This document shows positions 48,378-54,849 of a stretch of DNA of 64,000 nucleotides, piece after piece. The notes beneath the pieces were generated by a model. It did no database searches and was not told the origin of the DNA. It saw only the letters and a program-made list of their open reading frames with translations. Both the position numbers and the translations under genes were made by a program. Source of the DNA: Haladaptatus sp. QDMS2 (GTDB taxonomy: Archaea > Halobacteriota > Halobacteria > Halobacteriales > Halococcaceae); contig NZ_CP119792.1 of the NCBI RefSeq assembly GCF_029338295.1, forward strand, positions 372,001 to 436,000, in the 5' to 3' direction. Positions within the stretch are counted from its first letter, which is position 1. Each line of letters starts with the position of its first letter.

Positions 48378-48393
48378 ACAAACTGGTTTGTAT
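48376..48393. promoter_or_regulatory. Inverted-repeat operator over the parA start
   Basis: Arms ATACAAAC and GTTTGTAT flank a 2-nt centre. The element begins at the parA start codon and extends towards the TATA box (48401-48409), so a bound protein would block transcription initiation. The half-site ATACAAAC recurs as direct repeats upstream at 48562 and 48589. Confidence 0.65.
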
Positions 48394-48400
48394 ATCCAAA

Positions 48401-48409
48401 TGATATAAA
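48401..48409 (-). promoter_or_regulatory. TATA box for parA
   Basis: On the minus strand TTTATATCA is centred about 28 nt before the parA ATG, the distance for a leaderless transcript. Confidence 0.6.
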
Positions 48410-48561
48410 GGTATGTCAGACGGAAGGTGCTGCCCCAAACTCACAAACATGGCGAAAAACCCATTTTGAGCGTCTAAGAGTGGGGAGTACGGCGAAATGA
48501 TTCGAGGACCGAGTGCCGAAAGTCTGGTTCCAGATATGAGAGTGCCTAAGCTATCACAGAC

Positions 48562-48606
48562 ATACAAACTATCCAAGCGGGACAAACAATACAAACTGAG
48601 CAAACT
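48562..48606 (+). repeat. ACAAACT iterons upstream of parA
   Basis: ATACAAACT at 48562-48570 and 48589-48597 (27 nt apart), then GCAAACT at 48600-48606. The sequence matches the half-site of the parA operator. Similar iterons occur at 53787-53821 beyond orc1. Confidence 0.55.
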
Positions 48607-48821
48607 ATTCGAAAAGGACGAGACAGTACATCGAAGTTGCACATCCTGCAAAGTTCAGCCGCCCAAGCCAACCCAACCAGCCAAGCGAACAAAGCGAGAT
48701 TGGGCGTTTGATACGCCTCGACTGTGCGAGCGATTTTTTCCTTCTCAGACGCGTTGTACGGTCCAGATTTTCTCAGTGGTCGAGCCGAATACGGTAGGGA
48801 TGGTTCCAGTGGGCATATCGT

Positions 48822-48869
48822 ATCTTACCAAACAATGATGGGCTGTCGATTCGAAATGTTAGGTAAGAT
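48822..48869. repeat. Long dyad 1: 13-bp arms, 22-nt spacer
   Basis: Arms at 48822-48834 (ATCTTACCAAACA) and 48857-48869 (TGTTAGGTAAGAT) are complementary with one mismatch. The element spans the start region of the gene at 48868. A second dyad with the same arm sequence and the same 22-nt spacer is at 51793-51842 in the origin. Confidence 0.6.
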
Positions 48870-49218
48870 GGCGAACGAACCACCAGACGCACCTGAGGAG
48901 ATTCCGACCTACATCCGCGAGGGACTCGACCGCCAGGATCGCAACTCTCTCGAAAAGATTGTCGAGTACTGTGAGGCCCGAATCGGGTGGCTTGCAGCGA
49001 AGCCCGTCACCGAGACGACACAGTTGGACGCTGCGGACGATGAGTTAGTCGAGGTTTCTCAGGAGCAAAGCGGGACGGTCGTCATCAAGAAGGTCACCTG
49101 CGGAAAGTCTGGATGTCGCTGTACGCGCGGTCACCTTCACGGTCCGTACAAGTACGTCGTCACGAGACGCGGAGATTCGCTCCATTGGGACTACAGAGGG
49201 GCAGTTTCTTCGGAATAA
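48868..49218 (+). CDS. Small zinc-ribbon-like protein (DUF6788-like)
   Basis: A 116-residue protein (ATG 48868; ATGs at 48835, 48838 and 48856 are also in frame) with an N-terminal helical region and a C-terminal CGKSGCRCTRGHLHGPY motif followed by a beta hairpin (YKYVVTRRGDSLHWDYRG). This Cys/His arrangement resembles DUF6788-type proteins found near mobile or plasmid genes. Function is unknown. A dyad overlaps its start, so it may be autoregulated. It lies between parA and the origin. Confidence 0.7.
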   Translation: MANEPPDAPEEIPTYIREGLDRQDRNSLEKIVEYCEARIGWLAAKPVTETTQLDAADDELVEVSQEQSGTVVIKKVTCGKSGCRCTRGHLHGPYKYVVTRRGDSLHWDYRGAVSSE

Positions 49219-49236
49219 CAGCGGAAACAGTGGTGT
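49218..49236 (+). repeat. ORB-like repeat (a)
   Basis: ACAGCGGAAACAGTGGTGT, the leftmost of fifteen ORB-like repeats. It begins at the end of the zinc-ribbon-like gene, 1.5 kb away from the main cluster. Confidence 0.65.
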
Positions 49237-49381
49237 TGGCTGTGTGCAAGACAGCGCCTGGTCGTTTGATAAACCATATGTCGAGATATGAAGTGTGGAG
49301 CGGGTGTGGAAGAACAGTTTTTGGATTGGTCGCGATAAGTTGAGGTTCGGGCAGGGATAGAGGTTCAGTAGTGGTAAAGGT

Positions 49382-50551
49382 TCAGGTACCTGGTGGGTGT
49401 TCCTCCAGCGCGGACTCGTCTGGTTCACAGCCCCACCCTGGTTCGGTCGAAAGCTGTAGCTTCCCGTCGCGATACGTCGGTGCGGTGGTGAACAGGTCAA
49501 CGTCCCAGGCGAGGCGGTCGATATCGGTTTCCATGATTCTAAGATTGGGGATGGCGGCCGCGAGGTGCGCGTTCATGAACGTCGCGAGATGGCCGTAGTA
49601 GTTGTGGGGTGCGACGTGATACTGGTGAGCGTCGGCCATCGATGCAATTTTCGTGGATTGCTGAATCCCGTTCCAAAGTGCGTCGATGATGACCACGTCC
49701 ATCGACTGCTCCCGGAAGAACGACACGAACGACTCGTGAGGGACCAGTGCCTCACAGGAACTGATGGGATGTGGACTCGCCCGCCGGACGTCAGCGAGCG
49801 CCTTCGCATCCGGCATATCGATTTCGACCCAGAACAAGTCGAAGTCGGCGAGTTCCCGGAGCAGCCGGATGTAGCCCTCTGGTTTCATGTTGTAGTTGAG
49901 GTCGAGAAGGATGTCCACGTCGGGACCGGCACCCTCGTGGAGCGCTTCGAGGTAATCTCTCTGGGCTGCCAATTGGTCGGCCTCGATGGTCAGCGACGGA
50001 TGGAACGGCCCACCGAATCCGGGTCGCCACCCCTGGGGTTCGTCGCCACGGAAGTCGAAGATGTTCGTCTTCAGTGCCGTGAACTGACTGTCGCGCACCT
50101 CCTCACCGAGTGCTCGCACGTCCTCAAGGCTCTCTACCGGGTCATAATACTCTGGATAGTTGATGCGGTACGTTCCACAGTGCGACCAATAAACCGGAAT
50201 TTCGTCGCGAACCGCCCCACCCAGCAGGTCTACACAGGGGACACCGAGTTCTTTCGCCTTCGCGTCTAAGAGCGCGTTCTCAATCGCGCCAAGCGCCATC
50301 GCCCCGACGCCGGTATAGGATTGTCGCACTCGAGGGATGAGCTTCGCTCGGATGCGCTCGATTGCCATCACCGATTTGCCGACGACCACGTCGGCCATGT
50401 CCTCGATTATCGTGGTGATACCCGTGGCACCCAGATTCTCGTCGTATTCACTCCACCCCACCACCCCCTCTGTGGTGGTTACCCGAACGAAGTGATAGTT
50501 GCGCCAGCCGGCGTTGCAATGTCTCGTTTCTACGGACTGGATCGTGCTCAT
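49382..50551 (-). CDS. Enolase-superfamily (mandelate racemase/muconate-lactonizing type) sugar-acid dehydratase-like protein
   Basis: A 389-residue enolase-superfamily enzyme. The N-terminal capping domain is followed by the barrel with K in FTALKTNIF, metal ligands in ILLDLNYN, WVEIDMP and SSCEALVP, and a late His in VAPHNYYGH. This fits D-galactonate- or related sugar-acid-dehydratase groups rather than enolase. I chose ATG 50551 (in-frame TTG at 50560). It is a metabolic gene embedded between parA and the origin core, probably part of the same sugar-acid pathway as the genes left of parA. Confidence 0.88.
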   Translation of the reverse strand: MSTIQSVETRHCNAGWRNYHFVRVTTTEGVVGWSEYDENLGATGITTIIEDMADVVVGKSVMAIERIRAKLIPRVRQSYTGVGAMALGAIENALLDAKAKELGVPCVDLLGGAVRDEIPVYWSHCGTYRINYPEYYDPVESLEDVRALGEEVRDSQFTALKTNIFDFRGDEPQGWRPGFGGPFHPSLTIEADQLAAQRDYLEALHEGAGPDVDILLDLNYNMKPEGYIRLLRELADFDLFWVEIDMPDAKALADVRRASPHPISSCEALVPHESFVSFFREQSMDVVIIDALWNGIQQSTKIASMADAHQYHVAPHNYYGHLATFMNAHLAAAIPNLRIMETDIDRLAWDVDLFTTAPTYRDGKLQLSTEPGWGCEPDESALEEHPPGT

Positions 50552-50719
50552 TGTACACAATTAACATGGATGAGGTCGTGGCCCATTATTGTATGCACAT
50601 TCCACCCTCCTTGCTGGTAGTGAAGGTCCCCGCAAACAGACGGAGTTCCGGGCGACAGGAGTTGTACGGTGACAGCGTACGAGAACAGAGAGTGATGGGA
50701 TGGAAAACCAGAATACGAA

Positions 50720-50738
50720 ACAACGGAAACACCGGTGT
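50720..50738 (+). repeat. ORB-like repeat (b)
   Basis: ACAACGGAAACACCGGTGT; plus orientation, second half degenerate. Confidence 0.6.
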
Positions 50739-50752
50739 CTGACGCACGAAAG

Positions 50753-50771
50753 ACAACGGAAACAGTGGTGT
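50753..50771 (+). repeat. ORB-like repeat (c)
   Basis: ACAACGGAAACAGTGGTGT; plus orientation, 33 nt after repeat b. Confidence 0.65.
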
Positions 50772-50854
50772 GGAGTTTACCGAACAAATCAAGAGACTAT
50801 ACTGAAAGATGATGTAGAAATCGGGGGCAGGAATGATGCAAATTTGACCCACTC

Positions 50855-50873
50855 ACACCACCATTTCCGCTGT
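50855..50873 (-). repeat. ORB-like repeat (d)
   Basis: Minus orientation, ACAGCGGAAATGGTGGTGT on that strand. Confidence 0.65.
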
Positions 50874-50916
50874 TTCTGTCGAGACTGAGGAACGGACTCG
50901 GGATTGTGGTGGTGGG

Positions 50917-50945
50917 AGACCCTCCCACCCCACTATTTCCGCTGT
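50917..50945 (-). repeat. Left arm of 29-bp inverted ORB pair (e)
   Basis: On the minus strand the first 19 nt read ACAGCGGAAATAGTGGGGT, followed by a G-rich extension. All 29 nt are identical to the plus strand at 51232-51260. The G-rich tail is typical of origin recognition boxes. Confidence 0.8.
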
Positions 50946-51053
50946 CTTTTTGTGAGAGAGTGGGTGGGAAGAGGAAGGGGACTGAAGACGGAAGATCGAG
51001 AGGTGAAACGAGACGGCACGGAAAAGAAATCCCCAACAGCTGATCGAACATCA

Positions 51054-51087
51054 CTAGCCAACTAGACGAACCCTAGCTAGTGTCTAG
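51054..51087. other. Cluster of five CTAG tetramers
   Basis: CTAG occurs at 51054, 51062, 51073, 51077 and 51084. CTAG is usually rare in haloarchaeal genomes. The cluster is immediately left of the AT palindrome in the origin core. Confidence 0.6.
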
Positions 51088-51104
51088 CTTAACTTACTAA
51101 ACAC

Positions 51105-51133
51105 ACAACTAATTTATTAATTAAATAAGTTGT
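51105..51133. other. AT-rich palindrome, candidate DNA-unwinding element
   Basis: A 29-nt near-palindrome with ACAACT/AGTTGT ends and an almost pure A/T centre (12 of 14 positions pair). It is between the two inverted 29-bp ORBs, where duplex unwinding would be expected. Confidence 0.65.
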
Positions 51134-51231
51134 TAGTTCCCTACCACAGTTGTGGTTGGATGTTTTGTGTTATAAAACTATCGCTCTTAGAAAGGTCCCC
51201 GCTCACAACCCCCTCTCCCTTCTCCAAGATA

Positions 51232-51260
51232 ACAGCGGAAATAGTGGGGTGGGAGGGTCT
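51232..51260 (+). repeat. Right arm of 29-bp inverted ORB pair (f)
   Basis: Starts ACAGCGGAAATAGTGGGGT and continues into a G-rich tail; perfect inverted copy of 50917-50945, with 286 nt between the arms. Confidence 0.8.
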
Positions 51261-51274
51261 TTATATTAAAACAA

Positions 51275-51293
51275 ACATCGGAAACACCACTCC
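51275..51293 (+). repeat. Degenerate ORB-like repeat (g)
   Basis: ACATCGGAAACACCACTCC keeps only the CGGAAAC core. Confidence 0.35.
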
Positions 51294-51325
51294 CACAACA
51301 CCTTATAAAAAACCAATCAAACGAA

Positions 51326-51344
51326 ACAGCGGAAACGGCGGTGT
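51326..51344 (+). repeat. ORB-like repeat (h)
   Basis: ACAGCGGAAACGGCGGTGT; plus orientation. Confidence 0.65.
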
Positions 51345-51510
51345 ACACGTTCCCTCCTCCCGTCTAACTCGCTTTGTCCGGTGCTAATTCCTTCCTTGTT
51401 TCATTTTTCACGCTACTTCAGTTGTTTCTCTGGTTCGACTCCATATTCCAGGTTACCTAGCCACCGTTCTCGACCACGACAGCCCATCGTACTCCGCTCC
51501 GAACAATCCG

Positions 51511-51529
51511 ACACCACCATTTCCGTTGT
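51511..51529 (-). repeat. ORB-like repeat (i)
   Basis: Minus orientation, ACAACGGAAATGGTGGTGT on that strand. Confidence 0.65.
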
Positions 51530-51792
51530 TTTCGAGCGTTGGATTACCATGGCAATACCGGTCAAATCCATCCAACTTCACCCCAACCTCTCCAACCTCA
51601 ACCAAACTTCACCAATTCCAATTGAACCTCGCTTATCCTCGATTCCACACTCACACATCTCCCATTCGCTATCCTGCACGCTCCCTCATACCGTATCCTG
51701 AACCCTCTCTCACTCGTGATTGTCCTGTATTTCGATGTTCACACACCGAGCAACTGTCCTGGAGGTCTTTCAGCTTCCAGTTGTCGACCGAG

Positions 51793-51842
51793 CGTCTTAC
51801 CAAACAGATGAGAATATTGACGTTCGAATGTTTGGTAAGACG
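51793..51842. repeat. Long dyad 2: 14-bp perfect arms, 22-nt spacer
   Basis: Arms CGTCTTACCAAACA (51793-51806) and TGTTTGGTAAGACG (51829-51842). The arm sequence and spacer length match dyad 1 at 48822-48869. Confidence 0.7.
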
Positions 51843-51950
51843 GGATTGTCGAACCATCAATTTTTGCGCTCCACTCCTCGAACAGCCTTCGTCGACCGAG
51901 CGGTTGATTCAATCAATTCGCGTGAAAATACAGGACGCTGACTCGATGAA

Positions 51951-51969
51951 ACAACGGAAATTGTGGTGT
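51951..51969 (+). repeat. ORB-like repeat (j)
   Basis: ACAACGGAAATTGTGGTGT; plus orientation. Confidence 0.65.
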
Positions 51970-52065
51970 TGCTTCACAGAGTTACGCTCGAAAAATCCGC
52001 CTCGAACCGTCCGACTCGAACCATCCGGCTGGTCTGAGTACACATTCGCGTCCTGTGGAAATCAA

Positions 52066-52084
52066 ACAGCGGAAACGGTGGGGA
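52066..52084 (+). repeat. ORB-like repeat (k)
   Basis: ACAGCGGAAACGGTGGGGA, with a G-rich end as in the inverted pair; followed at 52089 by a TTTATAAATAA stretch. Confidence 0.65.
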
Positions 52085-52106
52085 GTGAGTTTATAAATAA
52101 ACAATG

Positions 52107-52125
52107 ACTTCGGAAACGCTGGTCC
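52107..52125 (+). repeat. Degenerate ORB-like repeat (l)
   Basis: ACTTCGGAAACGCTGGTCC, just upstream of the orc1 TATA box. Confidence 0.4.
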
Positions 52126-52130
52126 TCCTC

Positions 52131-52140
52131 CATATATAAA
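52131..52140 (+). promoter_or_regulatory. TATA box for orc1/cdc6
   Basis: CATATATAAA lies about 42 nt before the ATG at 52178, placing the transcription start near 52160, inside ORB-like repeat m. Confidence 0.6.
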
Positions 52141-52148
52141 CGAATCCG

Positions 52149-52167
52149 ACAGCGGAAACAACGGACG
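52149..52167 (+). repeat. ORB-like repeat (m) over the orc1 transcription start
   Basis: ACAGCGGAAACAACGGACG. It is located between the orc1 TATA box and start codon, so binding of Orc1 could repress its own gene. Confidence 0.55.
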
Positions 52168-52177
52168 CCATAGTTTT

Positions 52178-53452
52178 ATGTACGCTGTTATCGAACAGTA
52201 TGGCAACGTGACATCCTTCAGCTTCGAGCGGGACGATTCCCTCTACAAAAACCGTGACGCGCTGCTTGAGGAGTACACACCCGAAGAGCTGGTCGGTCGT
52301 GACGAAGAACTCGAGGAATTCCACGCTGCGCTGCAACCGGTCATCAACGGCGAAGCACCGTCGAACATCTTCCTGTACGGGAAAAGTGGGGTCGGAAAGA
52401 CTGCGGCAACCCGATTTCTCCTCTCACAGCTCAGAAACGACGTCGAGCGATACGAGGACGTCACGCTCAACGTCATCGAGGTCAATTGCGACGGGCTCAA
52501 TTCGAGTTACCAGGTCGCCGTCCGACTCGTGAACACGCTTCGCGACCCGGCGAACCACATCAGCAACACTGGCTATCCGCAGGCGCAGGTGTACTCGTAC
52601 CTCTGGGACGAACTCGACAGCCTCGGTGGAACCATCTTGCTCGTCTTAGACGAGGTAGACCACATCAGAGACAACTCAATCTTATACCAGATTCCGCGCG
52701 CGCGAAGTAACGGGTACCTCACGAACTCGCGCATCGGCATCATCGGTATCAGCAACGACCTGTCGTTCCGTGATTCGCTCTCTGCGAAGGTCCGGTCGTC
52801 GCTCTGTGAGAAGGAAGTCTCTTTCCCGCCGTACGACGCGAACGAACTCCAGTCAGTGCTCCGTCAGCGCGAAAAAGTCGCCTTCCACCCGGACGTTCTC
52901 TCAGACGACGTCATTCCACTCTGTGCGGCCTACGGTGCACAGGACGCGGGTGACGCTCGCCAGGCCCTCGACCTCTTGCTCGAAGCCGGGGACCTCGCTC
53001 GAAAAGATGGAGCGGAGAAAATCACCGTCCAACACGTCAAAGACGCCCGCGAGAAATTAGAACGCGACCGTATCGTCGACGGCGTCTCGGAACTCACCCA
53101 GCACGCACGACTCATTCTCTATGCGCTTGCTTCGCTCGACGCAGAGGACGAAACCCCAGTTCGGTCGCGTCAGATACGCCCGCGCTACGAACAGCTTTGT
53201 GACCAAATTTCGACGGAACCGCTCACCAGCCGTCGGATGCGCGACCACCTCGCCGACCTCTCGATGCTCGGAATCGTCACCTCGATCGAGAAGAACGAGG
53301 GGATGTCGGGCGGGAAGTATCGTGAACACTCGCTGAAACAGGACCTGCAGGTGGTGCTCTCTGCGCTCACCGATACCATCGAATTCGTTGGTACCCACGA
53401 GAGTATCAAGCGGTACCATCAGCCAACGCTCGACGAAGCCGTTCGGAAGTAA
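52178..53452 (+). CDS. orc1: Orc1/Cdc6 replication initiator
   Basis: A 424-residue AAA+ origin-binding protein. The Walker A motif is GKSGVGKT (68-75), Walker B is LLVLDEVD (154-161), sensor 1 is GISND, and the C-terminal winged-helix domain (about 325-420) includes SRQIRPRYEQL and the GMSGGKYREHSL wing. It should bind the ORB-like repeats around it and start replication. An in-frame GTG at 52208 is an alternative start. Its promoter contains an ORB-like repeat, so autoregulation is likely. Confidence 0.95.
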   Translation: MYAVIEQYGNVTSFSFERDDSLYKNRDALLEEYTPEELVGRDEELEEFHAALQPVINGEAPSNIFLYGKSGVGKTAATRFLLSQLRNDVERYEDVTLNVIEVNCDGLNSSYQVAVRLVNTLRDPANHISNTGYPQAQVYSYLWDELDSLGGTILLVLDEVDHIRDNSILYQIPRARSNGYLTNSRIGIIGISNDLSFRDSLSAKVRSSLCEKEVSFPPYDANELQSVLRQREKVAFHPDVLSDDVIPLCAAYGAQDAGDARQALDLLLEAGDLARKDGAEKITVQHVKDAREKLERDRIVDGVSELTQHARLILYALASLDAEDETPVRSRQIRPRYEQLCDQISTEPLTSRRMRDHLADLSMLGIVTSIEKNEGMSGGKYREHSLKQDLQVVLSALTDTIEFVGTHESIKRYHQPTLDEAVRK

Positions 53453-53496
53453 CACGTTCTGAGACACCGTCGATAGCCGTTCCCACGTGCGAATCG

Positions 53497-53515
53497 ACAC
53501 CACTATTTCCGCTGT
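53497..53515 (-). repeat. ORB-like repeat (n)
   Basis: Minus orientation, ACAGCGGAAATAGTGGTGT on that strand; 45 nt after the orc1 stop. Confidence 0.65.
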
Positions 53516-53686
53516 TTTCCCGCCAGGAGAGCAGACAGTAACCCTCGGGGCTACAATCTGAGCGACCCTGTCACTCAGATTCAAACCTATCCAAAACGTC
53601 CAAACCAAATTCGCTATCTTCTGCTGGCGACGGGGTGAACGGTGCAACCCCATCCTCGAGAGCCGGTTCTGCAATCACGTGGCTGA

Positions 53687-53705
53687 ACACCACCATTTCC
53701 GCTGT
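53687..53705 (-). repeat. ORB-like repeat (o)
   Basis: Minus orientation, ACAGCGGAAATGGTGGTGT on that strand; identical to repeat d. Confidence 0.65.
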
Positions 53706-53786
53706 TTTCAGGGCGACGGCCCGTGCGACATCCTCGGCCCAACGAACGATGGTCGAACAAACAAACCAGCCATACTCTCCAAGCTT

Positions 53787-53821
53787 CACAAACTGTACAA
53801 ACTGAAAAAACCATCCAAACT
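53787..53821 (+). repeat. ACAAACT iterons downstream of orc1
   Basis: CACAAACT at 53787-53794, TACAAACT at 53796-53803 and CCAAACT at 53815-53821. They share the 7-mer with the iterons and operator near parA about 5 kb away. Confidence 0.5.
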
Positions 53822-53902
53822 ATCAGCTTGCTATTGCATCCCGTTCTGTAAACAGCCGCCGACAACTCGAAATATGAGAGAACCACCGTTCTAAACGTAC
53901 TG

Positions 53903-53945
53903 CGTACTGGGATGTTGAACCCACGTACTGGGATGTTGGACCCAG
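53903..53945 (+). repeat. Tandem direct repeat, about 21-22 nt unit
   Basis: Two adjacent copies of a unit containing GTACTGGGATGTTG followed by RACCCA. A third partial GTACTG precedes them. It is at the edge of the origin region. Confidence 0.55.
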
Positions 53946-54027
53946 GACAAAAACGGGATAGAAAACGGGAGACCGGAATTCAGGGCAAATTAATCCACAG
54001 ACAGACGTGTAATAAAATCTTTGGTCG

Positions 54028-54531
54028 TCAGTCGAATGCGCCCGACGTGGAGAGGTCGACGCTCTGAAGCGTGTCGAGGCTGTAGTTGTTGAAGGGATTC
54101 GGTTCGTTTTTGATGGTGGTGATGACGAACTTCGAACTCGTTCGACTCACGCCGTCGACGGCTTCGTAGGAGTTAATCAGCCGACTGACGAACTGGCTGT
54201 TTGGCAGGTGAGCGATAACGACGAAGTCCGTGTCGCCCATCGTGAAGTAGACGCCGGAGACGCCCTCGATGGCCGCGAGTTTTTCGCCGGTGGTCTTCTG
54301 ATAATCCTCCTCGTACTCGGCCATCACTTCGGTGATGACGGTGATACCGAGACCCGCCTCCGTCAAATCGACGTCGTAGAGGTCGTTTTTCAGGATGCCA
54401 GCCTCCCGGAGCTTCCCAAGTCGGTAGTGAACCGTCGATTTCGGAACGCCCGTCTCTGCGGCAATCTGTTTCGGACTCGGGTCGCCGAGTTCGAACAGGA
54501 CCTTCAGAATCTCGATGTCTCGCTCATCCAT
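54028..54531 (-). CDS. Lrp/AsnC-family transcriptional regulator
   Basis: A 167-residue regulator with an N-terminal winged helix (MDERDIEILKVL, PSPKQIAAETGVPKSTVHYRLGKL) and a C-terminal RAM-type ligand domain (VSGVYFTMGDTDFVVIAHL). ATG 54531 is chosen because the 39 in-frame residues upstream are Arg-rich and non-conserved. It is divergent from a branched-chain-amino-acid-type ABC operon and is the obvious candidate to regulate it in response to an amino acid. Confidence 0.88.
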   Translation of the reverse strand: MDERDIEILKVLFELGDPSPKQIAAETGVPKSTVHYRLGKLREAGILKNDLYDVDLTEAGLGITVITEVMAEYEEDYQKTTGEKLAAIEGVSGVYFTMGDTDFVVIAHLPNSQFVSRLINSYEAVDGVSRTSSKFVITTIKNEPNPFNNYSLDTLQSVDLSTSGAFD

Positions 54532-54794
54532 CCTCACAGACCCCCGCGCTCGGCGGCGACGCGCTGACCGCCCTCCATTACTAGCGTTCCGTCGGGGACT
54601 GAGAGCCCATCCCTCACCGAGGCGACGCCACGTTGCAAAGCAGTCCATTTAATGACAGCACAGTTGACCAAGCAGGAATCCTGCTCGGTATCGGTAGTCA
54701 CCATGTTTGATAACACCTCACACTCTGGCTATTTACCTATTGTCCATCGCCAAACGATTATTTTGGATTATATCTCGAAAGTTTAAGTGATTTT

Positions 54795-54812
54795 GAATGT
54801 GGGCCAACATTC
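54795..54812. promoter_or_regulatory. Inverted-repeat operator candidate, Lrp-type
   Basis: Arms GAATGT and ACATTC around GGGCCA, directly upstream of the TATA box of the ABC operon, where a bound Lrp-type regulator could activate or block TBP/TFB. Confidence 0.45.
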
Positions 54813-54820
54813 TCAAAAAA

Positions 54821-54829
54821 CTTAAATAG
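54821..54829 (+). promoter_or_regulatory. TATA box for branched-chain-type ABC operon
   Basis: CTTAAATAG centred about 25 nt before the ATG at 54850; leaderless spacing. Confidence 0.6.
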
Positions 54830-54849
54830 CTGGTGTTTGATTTCCGACT

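Larger units (their letters stand above)
48378..48867. other. Intergenic region upstream of parA
   Basis: About 490 nt between divergent parA and the small zinc-ribbon-like gene. It holds the parA operator and TATA box, the ACAAACT iterons at 48562-48606, a Lys/Pro-coding-like but non-conserved stretch, and a long dyad at 48822-48869 that overlaps the next gene's start. Candidate centromere. Confidence 0.55.
50552..52177. other. Replication origin region
   Basis: About 1.6 kb without a convincing gene, markedly AT-richer than the flanks. It holds twelve ORB-like repeats, a perfect 29-bp inverted ORB pair at 50917-50945 and 51232-51260, an AT-rich palindrome at 51105-51133 with five CTAG tetramers just left of it, a long dyad at 51793-51842, and the orc1 promoter. 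The layout of inverted ORBs around an AT-rich segment beside an orc1/cdc6 gene is that of known haloarchaeal origins. Confidence 0.85.
53453..54027. other. Intergenic region downstream of orc1
   Basis: 575 nt between convergent orc1 and the Lrp-type gene. It holds ORB-like repeats n and o in minus orientation, ACAAACT iterons at 53787-53821, and a short tandem repeat at 53903-53945. The open frames across it are not gene-like. Confidence 0.6.
54532..54849. other. Divergent regulatory region of Lrp-type gene and ABC operon
   Basis: 318 nt. It is AT-rich in its right half, with CCAAACGATTATTTTGG at 54750-54766, an inverted repeat GAATGT/ACATTC with 6-nt spacer at 54795-54812, and a TATA box at 54821-54829. 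No gene. Confidence 0.55.

Noticed and set aside
51526-52107. 193-codon plus-strand frame across the origin
   Set aside because: Contains ORB-like repeats and the perfect dyad, and has no domain; a chance open frame in the origin.
49218-53705. CRISPR array
   Set aside because: The repeated elements are short, irregularly spaced and in both orientations, so they are ORB-type binding sites and not CRISPR repeats.
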